From positions 1-64,000 of the forward strand of contig JAKADC010000009.1 of NCBI GenBank assembly GCA_021820845.1: a stretch of 64,000 nt of DNA, in the 5' to 3' direction. The notes beneath the pieces were generated by a model. That model saw only the letters and a list, made by a program, of their open reading frames with translations, ran no database searches and was not told the DNA's origin. Source of the stretch: Pseudomonadota bacterium. GTDB taxonomy: Bacteria > Pseudomonadota > Gammaproteobacteria > Burkholderiales > Thiobacillaceae. The position numbers and the translations under genes are program-made. This document shows, one piece after another, positions 7,018 through 15,509 of this stretch. Numbering within the stretch: the first letter of the stretch is position 1; each line of letters opens with the position of its first letter.

Positions 7018-7377
7018 ATGCAATTCGGCATTCTTGTAAACGAAGGGCCTTACAACCATCAGGCCAGTGACTCCGCATACCTCTTCGCCCGGGCGGCGAT
7101 CGAAAAGGGTCACAAGATTCCGCGTATTTTTTTCTACCACGATGGCGTGAACAACTCGACGCGCATGGCCGAGCCGCCGCAGGATGACCGCAACGTCACC
7201 ACGCGTTGGTCGAAGCTGGCCCAGGATCATGGCATCGATCTCGTGGTCTGCGTGGCTGCTGCGCTGCGTCGCGGCATCAAGGACGAGCTTCTGGCTCCCG
7301 GCTTCCGTATTTCCGGGCTGGGGCAGCTGGTGGAAATGGGTATTCAGTACGATCGTCTCGTGACGTTCGGTGATTGA
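7018..7377 (+). CDS. dsrE: Sulfurtransferase DsrE, catalytic subunit of DsrEFH
   Basis: DsrE is the persulfide-carrying subunit of the DsrE2F2H2 hexamer, homologous to TusD, which passes sulfur to DsrC. The 119-residue protein has its catalytic cysteine at residue 78 in DLVVCVAAALRRG, the position known for Allochromatium DsrE. It begins at ATG 7018, and dsrF follows 12 bp after its stop. It works in the cytoplasm between TusA-type donors and DsrC. Confidence 0.95.
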   Translation: MQFGILVNEGPYNHQASDSAYLFARAAIEKGHKIPRIFFYHDGVNNSTRMAEPPQDDRNVTTRWSKLAQDHGIDLVVCVAAALRRGIKDELLAPGFRISGLGQLVEMGIQYDRLVTFGD

Positions 7378-7389
7378 GGAATTAACGAG

Positions 7390-7785
7390 ATGAGCGATAT
7401 GGACGATATGGATGACGGCTCCGGCATCATCAAGAAATTCATGTTCCTGAACCGCAAGGCGCCGCACGGAACCGTGTACGCGCTGGAAGGCCTGGAGGTG
7501 GTCCTGATCACCGCCGCCTTCGATCAGGACGTCAGCCTGGTGTTCACCGACGACGGCGTGTACCAGCTGATGAAGGGCATCGACACCAAGGGCATCGAAG
7601 TCAAGGATTTTTCCAAGACCTACCGTGCGCTGGAAGGCTACGACATCGAGAAGCTCTACGTTGACCGGACGTCGCTGGACGCGCGTGGTCTGACTGAAGA
7701 CGACCTGATTGTGGATGTGACGGTGCTTGCGGACGATGAGATGGCAAATCTCATGGCCGAGCAAGACGTCGTGATCAGCTTCTAA
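7390..7785 (+). CDS. dsrF: DsrF subunit of the DsrEFH sulfurtransferase
   Basis: DsrF (TusC homologue) is a structural subunit of DsrEFH. The 131-residue protein keeps the fold signature KKFMFLNRKAPHGTVYALEGLEVVLITAAFDQDVSLVF but has no cysteine anywhere, so it cannot carry sulfur and probably only shapes the hexamer. Its N-terminus is very acidic (MSDMDDMDDG). It lies 12 bp after dsrE and 11 bp before dsrH. Confidence 0.93.
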   Translation: MSDMDDMDDGSGIIKKFMFLNRKAPHGTVYALEGLEVVLITAAFDQDVSLVFTDDGVYQLMKGIDTKGIEVKDFSKTYRALEGYDIEKLYVDRTSLDARGLTEDDLIVDVTVLADDEMANLMAEQDVVISF

Positions 7786-7796
7786 GGGAACCGAAC

Positions 7797-8096
7797 ATGC
7801 TGCATATTGTGAATAAATCGGCCAGTGAGCGCAGTTCGCTCGAAAGCTGCCTGCGCCTGGCCACCCAAGGTTCTGCTGTATTGCTGATCGAAGACGCGGT
7901 GTATGCGGCGACGACCGGCAACGCAGCGGCGGCGAAAATCCAGGCGGCAGCGGCTGGCCTCAAGATTTACGCGCTCGGTCCCGATCTGGCAGCGCGCGGC
8001 ATGGCCGGGCGCGTGCTGGACGGAGTCAATGTCGTGGATTACGGCGGTTTTGTTGATCTGGTTGCAGAGCACAGCAACTGTCAGTCCTGGCTGTAA
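7797..8096 (+). CDS. dsrH: DsrH subunit of the DsrEFH sulfurtransferase
   Basis: DsrH (TusB homologue) completes the hexamer. The 99-residue protein starts MLHIVNKSASERSSLESCL with a cysteine at residue 18, close to the conserved cysteine of other DsrH proteins, and a second near the C-terminus (NCQSWL). It begins 11 bp after dsrF, and dsrC follows 23 bp after its stop. Confidence 0.94.
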   Translation: MLHIVNKSASERSSLESCLRLATQGSAVLLIEDAVYAATTGNAAAAKIQAAAAGLKIYALGPDLAARGMAGRVLDGVNVVDYGGFVDLVAEHSNCQSWL

Positions 8097-8119
8097 CTTT
8101 TAATTAAAGGAGTATTGCT

Positions 8120-8455
8120 ATGCCCATGGTGAATATCGCCGGTAAGGAAGTCGAAGTCGACGAGGAAGGCTATCTGGTCGATCTGTCGCAGTGGAACGAA
8201 GACATCGCCAAGTACATGGCCGTCGAAGAAAAGGTCGAACTGACCGACGCCCACTGGGAAGTCGTCAACTTCCTGCGCGAGTACTACGCCGAATATCAGA
8301 TCGCTCCGGCTGTGCGCGTTCTGACCAAGGCGATCGGCAAGAAGCTCGGCCCGGAAAAGGGCAACAACAAGTACCTGTACGAGTTGTTCCCGTACGGTCC
8401 CGCCAAGCAGGCCTGTAAGATCGCTGGCCTGCCCAAGCCGACCGGCTGTATCTAA
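8120..8455 (+). CDS. dsrC: DsrC, sulfur-carrier substrate of DsrAB
   Basis: DsrC accepts sulfur from DsrEFH and presents it to DsrAB as a trisulfide or persulfide. The 111-residue protein has both functional cysteines of true DsrC: C99 in PAKQACKIAG and the penultimate C110 in the flexible arm KPTGCI, eleven residues apart. A strong AAAGGAG site precedes ATG 8120. It is the active paralogue of the cysteine-free protein encoded at 2842-3174. Confidence 0.97.
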   Translation: MPMVNIAGKEVEVDEEGYLVDLSQWNEDIAKYMAVEEKVELTDAHWEVVNFLREYYAEYQIAPAVRVLTKAIGKKLGPEKGNNKYLYELFPYGPAKQACKIAGLPKPTGCI

Positions 8456-8472
8456 AGCTCAGGCGATCGGGG

Positions 8473-8496
8473 CGCCCCGCTGCTTCGGCCGGGGCG
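8473..8496 (+). other. Hairpin downstream of dsrC
   Basis: CGCCCCG (8473-8479) pairs with CGGGGCG (8490-8496) around a ten-base loop, 18 bp after the dsrC stop, in the 143-bp spacer before dsrM. There is no T-run. It would fit a stability or attenuation element that raises dsrC levels above those of the membrane-complex genes. Confidence 0.45.
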
Positions 8497-8598
8497 GCTT
8501 CGATTCCGCTTGTTGTTTCCAAATCGAATGCGCACGGGAAGCGGTGCCGTGCCAGCCGCGTTCGATTCGTAAACAAATACGTTGTTAGGGGATAGAGT

Positions 8599-9333
8599 TT
8601 GTCTACTGTGACGATCATTTACGCCGGGATGTTCTATATCGCCACGCTGCTGCTGGTGATCGGTCTGGCCTACAAGATTTTCGACTACAGCCGCACGCCC
8701 GCGCCGCTGAAAATTCCGACCACGCCTGCGCCGACCACGCAGACGGGCGTCGTGTACCGGATGGCCAAGGAAGTCGTGCTGTTCGAATCCCTGTTCAAGT
8801 CCAACAAGTGGATCTGGGTGTTCGGCTGGCTCTTCCATTTCGGACTGTTCCTCGTTCTCGCCCGCCACCTGCGCTACTTCACCCAGCCCGTCTGGTTCTG
8901 GGTCGATATCATCCAGCCGTTCGGCAAATACGCGAGCATCATGATGGTCGCCGGGCTCGCCGGCCTGCTGGCCCGCCGCTTCGTCGTCGATCGCGTGCGC
9001 TACATTTCGACGCCTTCGGACTACCTGATGCTGGTGCTGCTCATCGCGATCGGCGTGTCCGGAATGATGATGACCTTCGTCGCCCACACCGACATCATCT
9101 CGCTCAAGGAATTCTTCATGGGCCTGATGTATTTCGATCTGCAGCCGTTGCCGCAGGACCCGATTCTGCTGATCCACCTCGCGCTGGTCGCGACGCTGCT
9201 GGTGATCTTTCCGGTCAGCAAGCTGCTGCATGCGCCGGGCGTGTTCTTCAGCCCGACCCGCAACCAGGCCGACAACCCGCGTGAACATCGTCACGTGGCG
9301 GCGTGGGCTGCGCGGCTTGACCAGAACAACTGA
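8599..9333 (+). CDS. dsrM: DsrM, cytochrome b membrane subunit of DsrMKJOP
   Basis: DsrM is the haem b membrane anchor (NarI-like) that exchanges electrons between the quinone pool and DsrK. The 244-residue protein has about five hydrophobic segments, starting with MFYIATLLLVIGLAYKIF, and histidines in the membrane regions (FHFGLFLVLARHLRYF, LLIHLALVATLLVIF) that can bind haem. The start is a TTG at 8599; no ATG fits better. Confidence 0.92.
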   Translation: MSTVTIIYAGMFYIATLLLVIGLAYKIFDYSRTPAPLKIPTTPAPTTQTGVVYRMAKEVVLFESLFKSNKWIWVFGWLFHFGLFLVLARHLRYFTQPVWFWVDIIQPFGKYASIMMVAGLAGLLARRFVVDRVRYISTPSDYLMLVLLIAIGVSGMMMTFVAHTDIISLKEFFMGLMYFDLQPLPQDPILLIHLALVATLLVIFPVSKLLHAPGVFFSPTRNQADNPREHRHVAAWAARLDQNN

Positions 9334-9382
9334 TTCGTTGACAGCGATTAACGAGCGATAAGTAAGGACCGAGGATTTACAC

Positions 9383-10906
9383 GTGGCTGCTGCTGAATTT
9401 GACATTCCGGAAATCAAGAACGACATCGAAGTTCCCAAGCTGCGGGAAGACGTCATGTCGCATGTCAAGACGTTTCCTGCGGGCCAGCCGGTTCAGGATT
9501 TCATGGGTTATCCGCACGAGCTGGGCGAGGATTGGAAAGACCGCGCGATCGACAAGATGGGCGATCTGCTCGGCAAGTACCGTTCGCTGAAGGTTTTCCT
9601 GGATGCCTGCGTGCATTGCGGCGCCTGCACCGACAAGTGCCACTACTACCTGGGCACCTCCGACCCCAAGAACATGCCGGTGGCGCGCCAGGACCTGATG
9701 CGCCAGGTCTATCGCCGCTACTTCACCACCGCGGGCAAGCTCTTCCCGAAGCTGGTTGGCGCGAAGGACCTGACCAAGGAGGTGCTGGACGACTGGTACA
9801 GCTACTACTATCAGTGCTCCGAATGCCGGCGTTGCTCGGTCTTCTGCCCCTACGGCATCGACACCGCCGAGATCACCATGGCCGGCCGCGAGATTCTGAA
9901 CCATGTCGGCATGGGCCAGAAATACTCGAACGAGATTCTCGGCAAGGTCATGAAGATCGGCAACAACCTCGGCCTGCCGGGCCCGGCCCTCGAGGACACG
10001 CTCGAAGGCCTGGAGGAGGATATCGAGGCCGATACGGGCGTGCCGGTGAAAATGCCGCTCGACGTCAAGGGCGCCGAGGTGCTGCTGGTTACGCCATCGG
10101 CAGACTTTTTCTCCGAGCCGCATGTCGAATCGCTGATCGGTTACGCGAAGGTGTTTCACGCCGCAGGCATCAACTGGACGCTTTCGTCGCACGCTTCGGA
10201 AGCCGGCAACTTCGGCCTGTTCGACGCGAACTATGACGTCATGCGCAAGGTCGCCATGCGGATTCGCGATGCCGCGCTCGAGCTGGGCGTCAAACGCATC
10301 GTCGTCGGCGAGTGCGGCCATGCGTGGCGCGTCGCCTACAGCTTCTGGAACACGCTGACCGGCATCGGCTATGGCGGCAACGATCCGTTCTCGATCGAGC
10401 TGCAGCAGCAGCTCGACCACAACTACCCCCAGCCGCAGCACATTTGCGAACTGACCAACGATCTCATCAAGGCGGGGACGATCAAGGTCGATCCGTCGAA
10501 GAACGACGACCTCGTCGTCACCTATCACGATTCGTGCAACGTGGCGCGTGCCTCGCGCATGGGAACCGAGCCGGGCGGCCAGTTCACGATCCCGCGCGAG
10601 CTCATCAAGTCGGTGGCGAACAACTTCCACAACATGGCGGACGAGACCATCTACGAATCGACCTTCTGCTGCGGCGGCGGCGGCGGCCTGCTGACGGACG
10701 ACCTGATGGAGGTTCGCGTGAAGGGCGCATTGCCGCGCGCCACCGCACTGAACAACGTGGTCAAGGAACACCAGGTCAACTTCATGGCGATGATCTGTGC
10801 CATCTGCAAGGCGCAGTTCACCAAGGTTTTGCCCAAGTACGGCTTCGACATGAGCATGGTGGGCGGGGTGCATCAATTGGTTAGCAAGGCGATCAAGCTC
10901 GACTGA
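9383..10906 (+). CDS. dsrK: DsrK, Fe-S subunit of DsrMKJOP (HdrD-like)
   Basis: DsrK is the cytoplasmic subunit thought to act on the DsrC disulfide or trisulfide. The 507-residue protein has two [4Fe-4S] motifs near residues 73-160 (CVHCGACTDKCHYY and CSECRRCSVFCPYG) and the HdrD-type cysteine-rich domains: GECGHAWR near 312 and STFCCGGGGGLL near 430. The start is GTG 9383 with AAGGACCGAGGA upstream. It follows dsrM by 49 bp. Confidence 0.95.
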   Translation: MAAAEFDIPEIKNDIEVPKLREDVMSHVKTFPAGQPVQDFMGYPHELGEDWKDRAIDKMGDLLGKYRSLKVFLDACVHCGACTDKCHYYLGTSDPKNMPVARQDLMRQVYRRYFTTAGKLFPKLVGAKDLTKEVLDDWYSYYYQCSECRRCSVFCPYGIDTAEITMAGREILNHVGMGQKYSNEILGKVMKIGNNLGLPGPALEDTLEGLEEDIEADTGVPVKMPLDVKGAEVLLVTPSADFFSEPHVESLIGYAKVFHAAGINWTLSSHASEAGNFGLFDANYDVMRKVAMRIRDAALELGVKRIVVGECGHAWRVAYSFWNTLTGIGYGGNDPFSIELQQQLDHNYPQPQHICELTNDLIKAGTIKVDPSKNDDLVVTYHDSCNVARASRMGTEPGGQFTIPRELIKSVANNFHNMADETIYESTFCCGGGGGLLTDDLMEVRVKGALPRATALNNVVKEHQVNFMAMICAICKAQFTKVLPKYGFDMSMVGGVHQLVSKAIKLD

Positions 10907-10968
10907 ATCCGGCCGGATTGATTGCGATTTATCCATCTTTAAGTTACGTAGGCGTTAGGAGAACCAAC

Positions 10969-12927
10969 ATGGCTGTCACGACGAACAAAGCAAAAACCGA
11001 AGGCGTTTCATGGCGTCGTTACAAGGACGGCGAGTCAGACGCTGACATCCGCTCCAATCAGGACAGAATCTTCCAGTCGAGCTGGACGCACAAGTGTCCC
11101 GAGTACATGCTCTCCACGCCCCCTTGCCAAGGCTCCTGTCCCGCCGGTGAAGACATCCGCGGCTACCTCAACATCGCGCGCGGCATCGAGAAGCCGCCGG
11201 CAGGCATGTCGTGGCAGGAATACGCCTTCCGCCGCGTCACCGAAGCCAATCCCTTCCCCGGGGTGATGGGTCGCGTCTGCCCGGCGCCGTGCGAATCCGG
11301 CTGTAACCGCAACATGGTCGAAGACCACGTCGGCATCAACTCGGTCGAGCACTTCATCGGCGACTGGGGCATCGAAAACAACATGGCGTACACGTCGACC
11401 GCCGCCGAGACCGGCAAGAAGGTCGCCGTGATCGGCGCCGGCCCGGCCGGTCTCGCCGCCGCCTACCAGTTGCGCCTGCGCGGCCACGGCGTGACCATTT
11501 TCGACGAGCACGAAGAGCTCGGCGGCATGATGCGTTACGGCATTCCTGGCTTCCGCACGCCGCGCGAGATGCTCGACGCCGAAATCAACCGTATCATCGC
11601 GCTGGGCGTCGAAACGCGCCTCAAGACCCGCATCGGCTCCGACGTCAGCTTCGAGGAGCTGGAGAAGAACTACGACGCCATCTTCATGGCGATGGGCGCC
11701 CAGGCTGGCCGTCCGCTGCCCGTCCCCGGCGCAGAGGCCCCCAACTGCGTGACCGCCGTGGCGTTCCTGCGCGCCTTCAACGAAGGCCGCCTGCAGCACG
11801 TCGGCAACCGGGTCGTCGTCATCGGTGGCGGCGACACCTCGATCGACGTGGCGACCGTTGCCCGCCGCCTCGGCAACGTGACCAAGTCGGGCACGCATGA
11901 CGACCGCCCGGAAGCCGTCATCGCCGGCCACATGGCGTCCGACGTCGCGGCGATCTCCGCACGCGAAGGCGCGGAAGTGGTGCTGGTTTCGCGCGCCACC
12001 ATCGACAAGATGGCCGCCAACAAGCATGAAGTCGAGCACGCCCAGCAGGAAGGCATCGAGATCATCGGCGGCGTGACCCCCGTGGCCGTCGTCGTCGACG
12101 CCAATGGCCGTGCCACTGCCCTGCGCGTCGCCGACTTCGTGATGGAAGGCAAGGAAACGAAGATCGTCGAGGGCACCGAGCGCGACCTGCCGGCCGACCT
12201 GATCGTGTCCGCGATCGGCCAGGGCGTCGATTTCACCGGCCTCGAGAAGTTCAACAACAACAACGGTCTCATCAAGGCCGACAAGAACTATCGCTTCCCC
12301 GGCAGCGACAAGGTTTTCGTCGGCGGCGACGTGATCCGTCCGCACCTGCTGACGACCGCGATCGGCCACGCGTCCATCGCCGTCGACGGCATCGACGCCT
12401 TCCTCTCCGGCAAGGAACTCGACAAGCGCCCGAAGGTGGACGTCCATCACTTCGACGAAATCCGCAAATGGCTCGAATCCGGCCACGAGTATTCCGAAGT
12501 GCACGGCCAGATCTGGGGCACCTCGGCGCGCAAGGACATCCTGCACAACTTCGAAGACCGGTCGCAGCGTCACATCATTCCGCACAACGAACTGTTCCTC
12601 GGCCACTTCCCCAACGTGTCGCGCCACATTCGCGAGGTCACGGTGCTGGACAAGGAAGGCGCGCTGGGCAACTTCGAAGAGCGTCTCCATGCGCTGTCGG
12701 AGAAGGCCGTCGTCGATGAAGCCAAGCGCTGCATGTCCTGCGGCCAGTGCTTCGAATGCGACAACTGCGTGGTGTACTGCCCGCAGACCGCGGTGTTCAA
12801 GGTGAAGAAGAAGGACAACCCCACCGTGGGCCGCTATGTCGACACCGACTACGCCAAGTGCATCGGCTGCCACATCTGCGCCGACGTCTGCCCGACCGGC
12901 TACATCGTCATGGGGATGGGTGACTGA
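10969..12927 (+). CDS. dsrL: DsrL, NAD(P)H:acceptor oxidoreductase of the dsr pathway
   Basis: DsrL is a GltD-like flavoprotein that interacts with DsrAB and, in sulfur oxidisers, is believed to pass electrons from sulfite formation to NAD+. The 652-residue protein has an N-terminal Fe-S region (CPEYMLSTPPCQGSCPAG), an FAD site KKVAVIGAGPAGLAAAYQL near residue 145, a second nucleotide-binding loop RVVVIGGGDTSIDVA, and a C-terminal ferredoxin domain (CMSCGQCFECDNCVVYC, CIGCHICADVCPTG). ATG 10969 has the site TTAGGAGAA; an upstream in-frame TTG is less likely. Confidence 0.95.
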   Translation: MAVTTNKAKTEGVSWRRYKDGESDADIRSNQDRIFQSSWTHKCPEYMLSTPPCQGSCPAGEDIRGYLNIARGIEKPPAGMSWQEYAFRRVTEANPFPGVMGRVCPAPCESGCNRNMVEDHVGINSVEHFIGDWGIENNMAYTSTAAETGKKVAVIGAGPAGLAAAYQLRLRGHGVTIFDEHEELGGMMRYGIPGFRTPREMLDAEINRIIALGVETRLKTRIGSDVSFEELEKNYDAIFMAMGAQAGRPLPVPGAEAPNCVTAVAFLRAFNEGRLQHVGNRVVVIGGGDTSIDVATVARRLGNVTKSGTHDDRPEAVIAGHMASDVAAISAREGAEVVLVSRATIDKMAANKHEVEHAQQEGIEIIGGVTPVAVVVDANGRATALRVADFVMEGKETKIVEGTERDLPADLIVSAIGQGVDFTGLEKFNNNNGLIKADKNYRFPGSDKVFVGGDVIRPHLLTTAIGHASIAVDGIDAFLSGKELDKRPKVDVHHFDEIRKWLESGHEYSEVHGQIWGTSARKDILHNFEDRSQRHIIPHNELFLGHFPNVSRHIREVTVLDKEGALGNFEERLHALSEKAVVDEAKRCMSCGQCFECDNCVVYCPQTAVFKVKKKDNPTVGRYVDTDYAKCIGCHICADVCPTGYIVMGMGD

Positions 12928-12929
12928 AC

Positions 12930-13427
12930 GTGGCAGCAAAAATGAAACGCCTCCTGGCTCTGGGCGCGGTCGTGCTGACGACCGCGGCCCTGGCCTGGGC
13001 TGGGTCGGAGGAGCCGGCCCAGTCCGGCGGCGCGCCCAAGCCGGTGATCACGAAGGCCACCAAGGGTGAGCACTGCGTCGAGCCGAACGACTTCATGCGG
13101 CGCAACCACATGAAGGTGTTGCTGCATCACCGCGACGAGACCGTGATCGAGGGCATCCGCACCAAGAAATACAGCCTCAAGGAATGCATCAACTGCCATG
13201 CGAGCGAAAAGACGGGCAGCGTCGCGGCAAGCAAGGACGACTTCTGCGTGAGCTGTCACAGCTATGCAGCGGTGAAGATCGATTGCTTCGATTGCCATTC
13301 GACCAAGCCTCAGGGCTCGATGGCAATGCATCCGCTGAATGCTGAAACGGCGCATTACGCACACAAGCTCGCCGCGCAGGCTGGCCGCCCGGTCAGCACG
13401 GAAGAGATGGCTGGAATTGCACAATGA
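12930..13427 (+). CDS. dsrJ: DsrJ, periplasmic trihaem cytochrome c of DsrMKJOP
   Basis: This 165-residue protein starts at GTG 12930, two bases after the dsrL stop. Residues 5-25 (KRLLALGAVVLTTAALAWAG) form a signal peptide or anchor. There are three CxxCH haem sites: CINCH 86-90, CVSCH 106-110 and CFDCH 119-123. C49 (EHCVEP) corresponds to the unusual cysteine haem ligand of Allochromatium DsrJ. Its stop overlaps the start of dsrO (ATGA). Confidence 0.94.
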   Translation: MAAKMKRLLALGAVVLTTAALAWAGSEEPAQSGGAPKPVITKATKGEHCVEPNDFMRRNHMKVLLHHRDETVIEGIRTKKYSLKECINCHASEKTGSVAASKDDFCVSCHSYAAVKIDCFDCHSTKPQGSMAMHPLNAETAHYAHKLAAQAGRPVSTEEMAGIAQ

Positions 13428-14197
13428 GCGATACGAAGATGTCCGACAATACGCCCGATTCACCTGAGCGGCGCCGTTTCATCAGCACGGCGACGGTCGC
13501 CGCCGGGGTCACGCTGGTTCCCGGGGTCATGCTGGTCGAGGTGGCACAAGGCAGACCCGAAGATCAGCCCGCCAGCAGCGCCGTGCGCTGGGGCATGCTG
13601 ATCGACGCGACGAAATGTGCGAGCGGTTGCGACGACTGCGTGTCGGCATGCAGCACCGAAAATGGCTGGACACCGGTAGCCGAAAGCAAGCATCCGACGC
13701 AGGCGCCGCAATGGATCCGCAAGCTGGAACTGCAGGATCCGCTGACGCAGGGCCAAACCAACCTGCCGATGCTGTGCCAGCATTGCGCCGAGCCGCCGTG
13801 CGTCGACGTCTGTCCGACCGGCGCATCGTTCAAGCGTGACGACGGCATCGTGCTGGTCAACCGCCATATCTGCATCGGTTGCCGCTACTGCATGATGGCC
13901 TGCCCTTACAAGGCCCGGTCCCTGGTGCACGAGCCGCTGAACGACACGCAGAAACCGGACGTCCCGCGCGGCATCGGCTGCGTCGAAGCCTGCACTTTCT
14001 GCGTGCAGAAGGTGGATCGCGGGGACGGCACGACGGCGTGCGCCGAGGCCTGTGCGAAGTCCGGCAACAACGCGATCCTGTTCGGCGACATGAATGACCC
14101 CGAAAGCGAGATCTCCAAGCGGCTGCGCGAACTGCCCACCAAGCAGGTCCGCGCCGATCTGAATCTCAATCTCGGCGTTCGCTATCACGGAATCTAA
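13424..14197 (+). CDS. dsrO: DsrO, periplasmic ferredoxin-like subunit of DsrMKJOP
   Basis: DsrO carries electrons on the periplasmic side of the complex. The 257-residue protein has a Tat signal (ERRRFISTATVAAGVTLVPG, residues 15-34) and successive four-cysteine clusters: CASGCDDCVSAC, CQHCAEPPCVDVCP, CIGCRYCMMACPYK and CTFCVQKVDRG...CAEAC. It is translationally coupled to dsrJ by ATGA and followed by dsrP after six bases. Confidence 0.95.
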   Translation: MSDTKMSDNTPDSPERRRFISTATVAAGVTLVPGVMLVEVAQGRPEDQPASSAVRWGMLIDATKCASGCDDCVSACSTENGWTPVAESKHPTQAPQWIRKLELQDPLTQGQTNLPMLCQHCAEPPCVDVCPTGASFKRDDGIVLVNRHICIGCRYCMMACPYKARSLVHEPLNDTQKPDVPRGIGCVEACTFCVQKVDRGDGTTACAEACAKSGNNAILFGDMNDPESEISKRLRELPTKQVRADLNLNLGVRYHGI

Positions 14198-14203
14198 AAC
14201 AAC

Positions 14204-15406
14204 ATGGCAAGCATTACCTTCCGCGAAGTAGAAGGCGGCAGCCTGAAGTACTGGCTGCTGTTCGGGGGCATCGGCCTCTTCGTACTGTTCGGCTTTCTCT
14301 CCTATCTGTACATGCATCACCACGGCCACGTCGTGACAGGCATGGACAACCAGATCGTCTGGGGCCTTCCGCACGTGTTCGCCGTGTTCCTGATCGTGGC
14401 CGCGTCGGGCGCGCTCAACGTCGCCTCGATCGCGTCGGTGTTCAACAAGCCGATGTACAAGCCGCTGGCGCCCTTGTCGGCGATCCTCGCGCTGGCCCTG
14501 CTGGCCGGCGGCCTGCTGGTCCTCGTGCTCGATCTCGGACGCTCCGACCGCCTGATCGTGGCGATGACGCACTTCAACTTCAAGTCCATGTTCACCTGGA
14601 ACGTGTTCCTGTATTCCGGCTTCTTCGTGCTGGTGGGCATCTACCTGTGGACGATGCTGGATCGCAACGTCAAGGCCTACTCCAAGGCCGCGGGCACGGC
14701 GGCCTTCATCTGGCGCCTGACGCTGACGACGGGTACCGGCTCGCTGTTCGGCTTCCTGATCGCCCGCCAACTCTACGGCAGCTCGATGCTGGCGCCGATG
14801 TTCATCATCATGTCGTTCGCGTACGGCCTCGCCATCTACCTCATCGTGCTCGCAGCGGCCTACGCCTGGACCGGCCGTCCGCTCGGCAATGCCGTGATGA
14901 TGCGACTGAAGACGCTCCTCGCGGTGTTCGTCGCCGCGGTGCTCTATTTTGTCGTGGTCTATCACCTGACCAACCTGTACTTCGCCAAGATGGGGCCGGT
15001 CGAGGCGTTCATCCTGCGCGACGGCGGCATCTTCACGTCCCTGTTCTGGGTCGGCCAGATCCTCGTCGGCAACGTCATCCCGCTGGTGATCCTGCTGACC
15101 GGGCTGGGCAAGCAGCGCAGCTGGATCATGATCGCCTCGGCGCTCGTCATACTGGGCGGCATCGTGCAAATGTACGTCACCATCATCGGCGCCCAGGCCT
15201 ACCCGCTCGACATGTTCCCCGGGATGACGGTGAAAAGCAGCTTCTACGACGGCGTGATCCACAGCTACACGCCGAGCACGCCCGAGCTCTTCCTCGGATT
15301 GGGCGGTGTCGCAGTCGCGCTCCTGATGACGACCTTCGCGGTCAAGGTGCTGCGTCTCCTGCCGGCCAGCCTCGACGACACCACGGTCGCCGCGCTGGAA
15401 CATTGA
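14204..15406 (+). CDS. dsrP: DsrP, NrfD-like membrane subunit of DsrMKJOP
   Basis: This 400-residue polytopic membrane protein of the NrfD/PsrC family has about ten hydrophobic segments (for example YWLLFGGIGLFVLFGFLSYL and LAALLAGGLLVLVLDLGR-type stretches). It is thought to exchange electrons between the quinone pool and DsrO/DsrJ. ATG 14204 lies six bases after the dsrO stop. Confidence 0.94.
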   Translation: MASITFREVEGGSLKYWLLFGGIGLFVLFGFLSYLYMHHHGHVVTGMDNQIVWGLPHVFAVFLIVAASGALNVASIASVFNKPMYKPLAPLSAILALALLAGGLLVLVLDLGRSDRLIVAMTHFNFKSMFTWNVFLYSGFFVLVGIYLWTMLDRNVKAYSKAAGTAAFIWRLTLTTGTGSLFGFLIARQLYGSSMLAPMFIIMSFAYGLAIYLIVLAAAYAWTGRPLGNAVMMRLKTLLAVFVAAVLYFVVVYHLTNLYFAKMGPVEAFILRDGGIFTSLFWVGQILVGNVIPLVILLTGLGKQRSWIMIASALVILGGIVQMYVTIIGAQAYPLDMFPGMTVKSSFYDGVIHSYTPSTPELFLGLGGVAVALLMTTFAVKVLRLLPASLDDTTVAALEH

Positions 15407-15417
15407 TCGCATGACCC

Positions 15418-15509
15418 TGCCTGGCGCCATGCGGGCAGGGACCCGCCAGGCATGAACCAGCAAGCCATCCCGACCGACTCGGACAAGCGCGGGGCTCAAA
15501 TGCCCCGCG
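15418..15509 (+). other. Nested inverted repeats spanning the dsrP-dsrN junction
   Basis: GCCTGGCG near 15419 pairs with CGCCAGGC immediately before the ATG at 15452. CCCTGCC near 15415 can instead pair with GGCAGGG inside that loop, so two structures compete. A third hairpin, CGCGGGGC 15488-15495 with GCCCCGCG 15502-15509, encloses the alternative dsrN start at 15500. The arrangement could tune dsrN translation. Confidence 0.4.
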
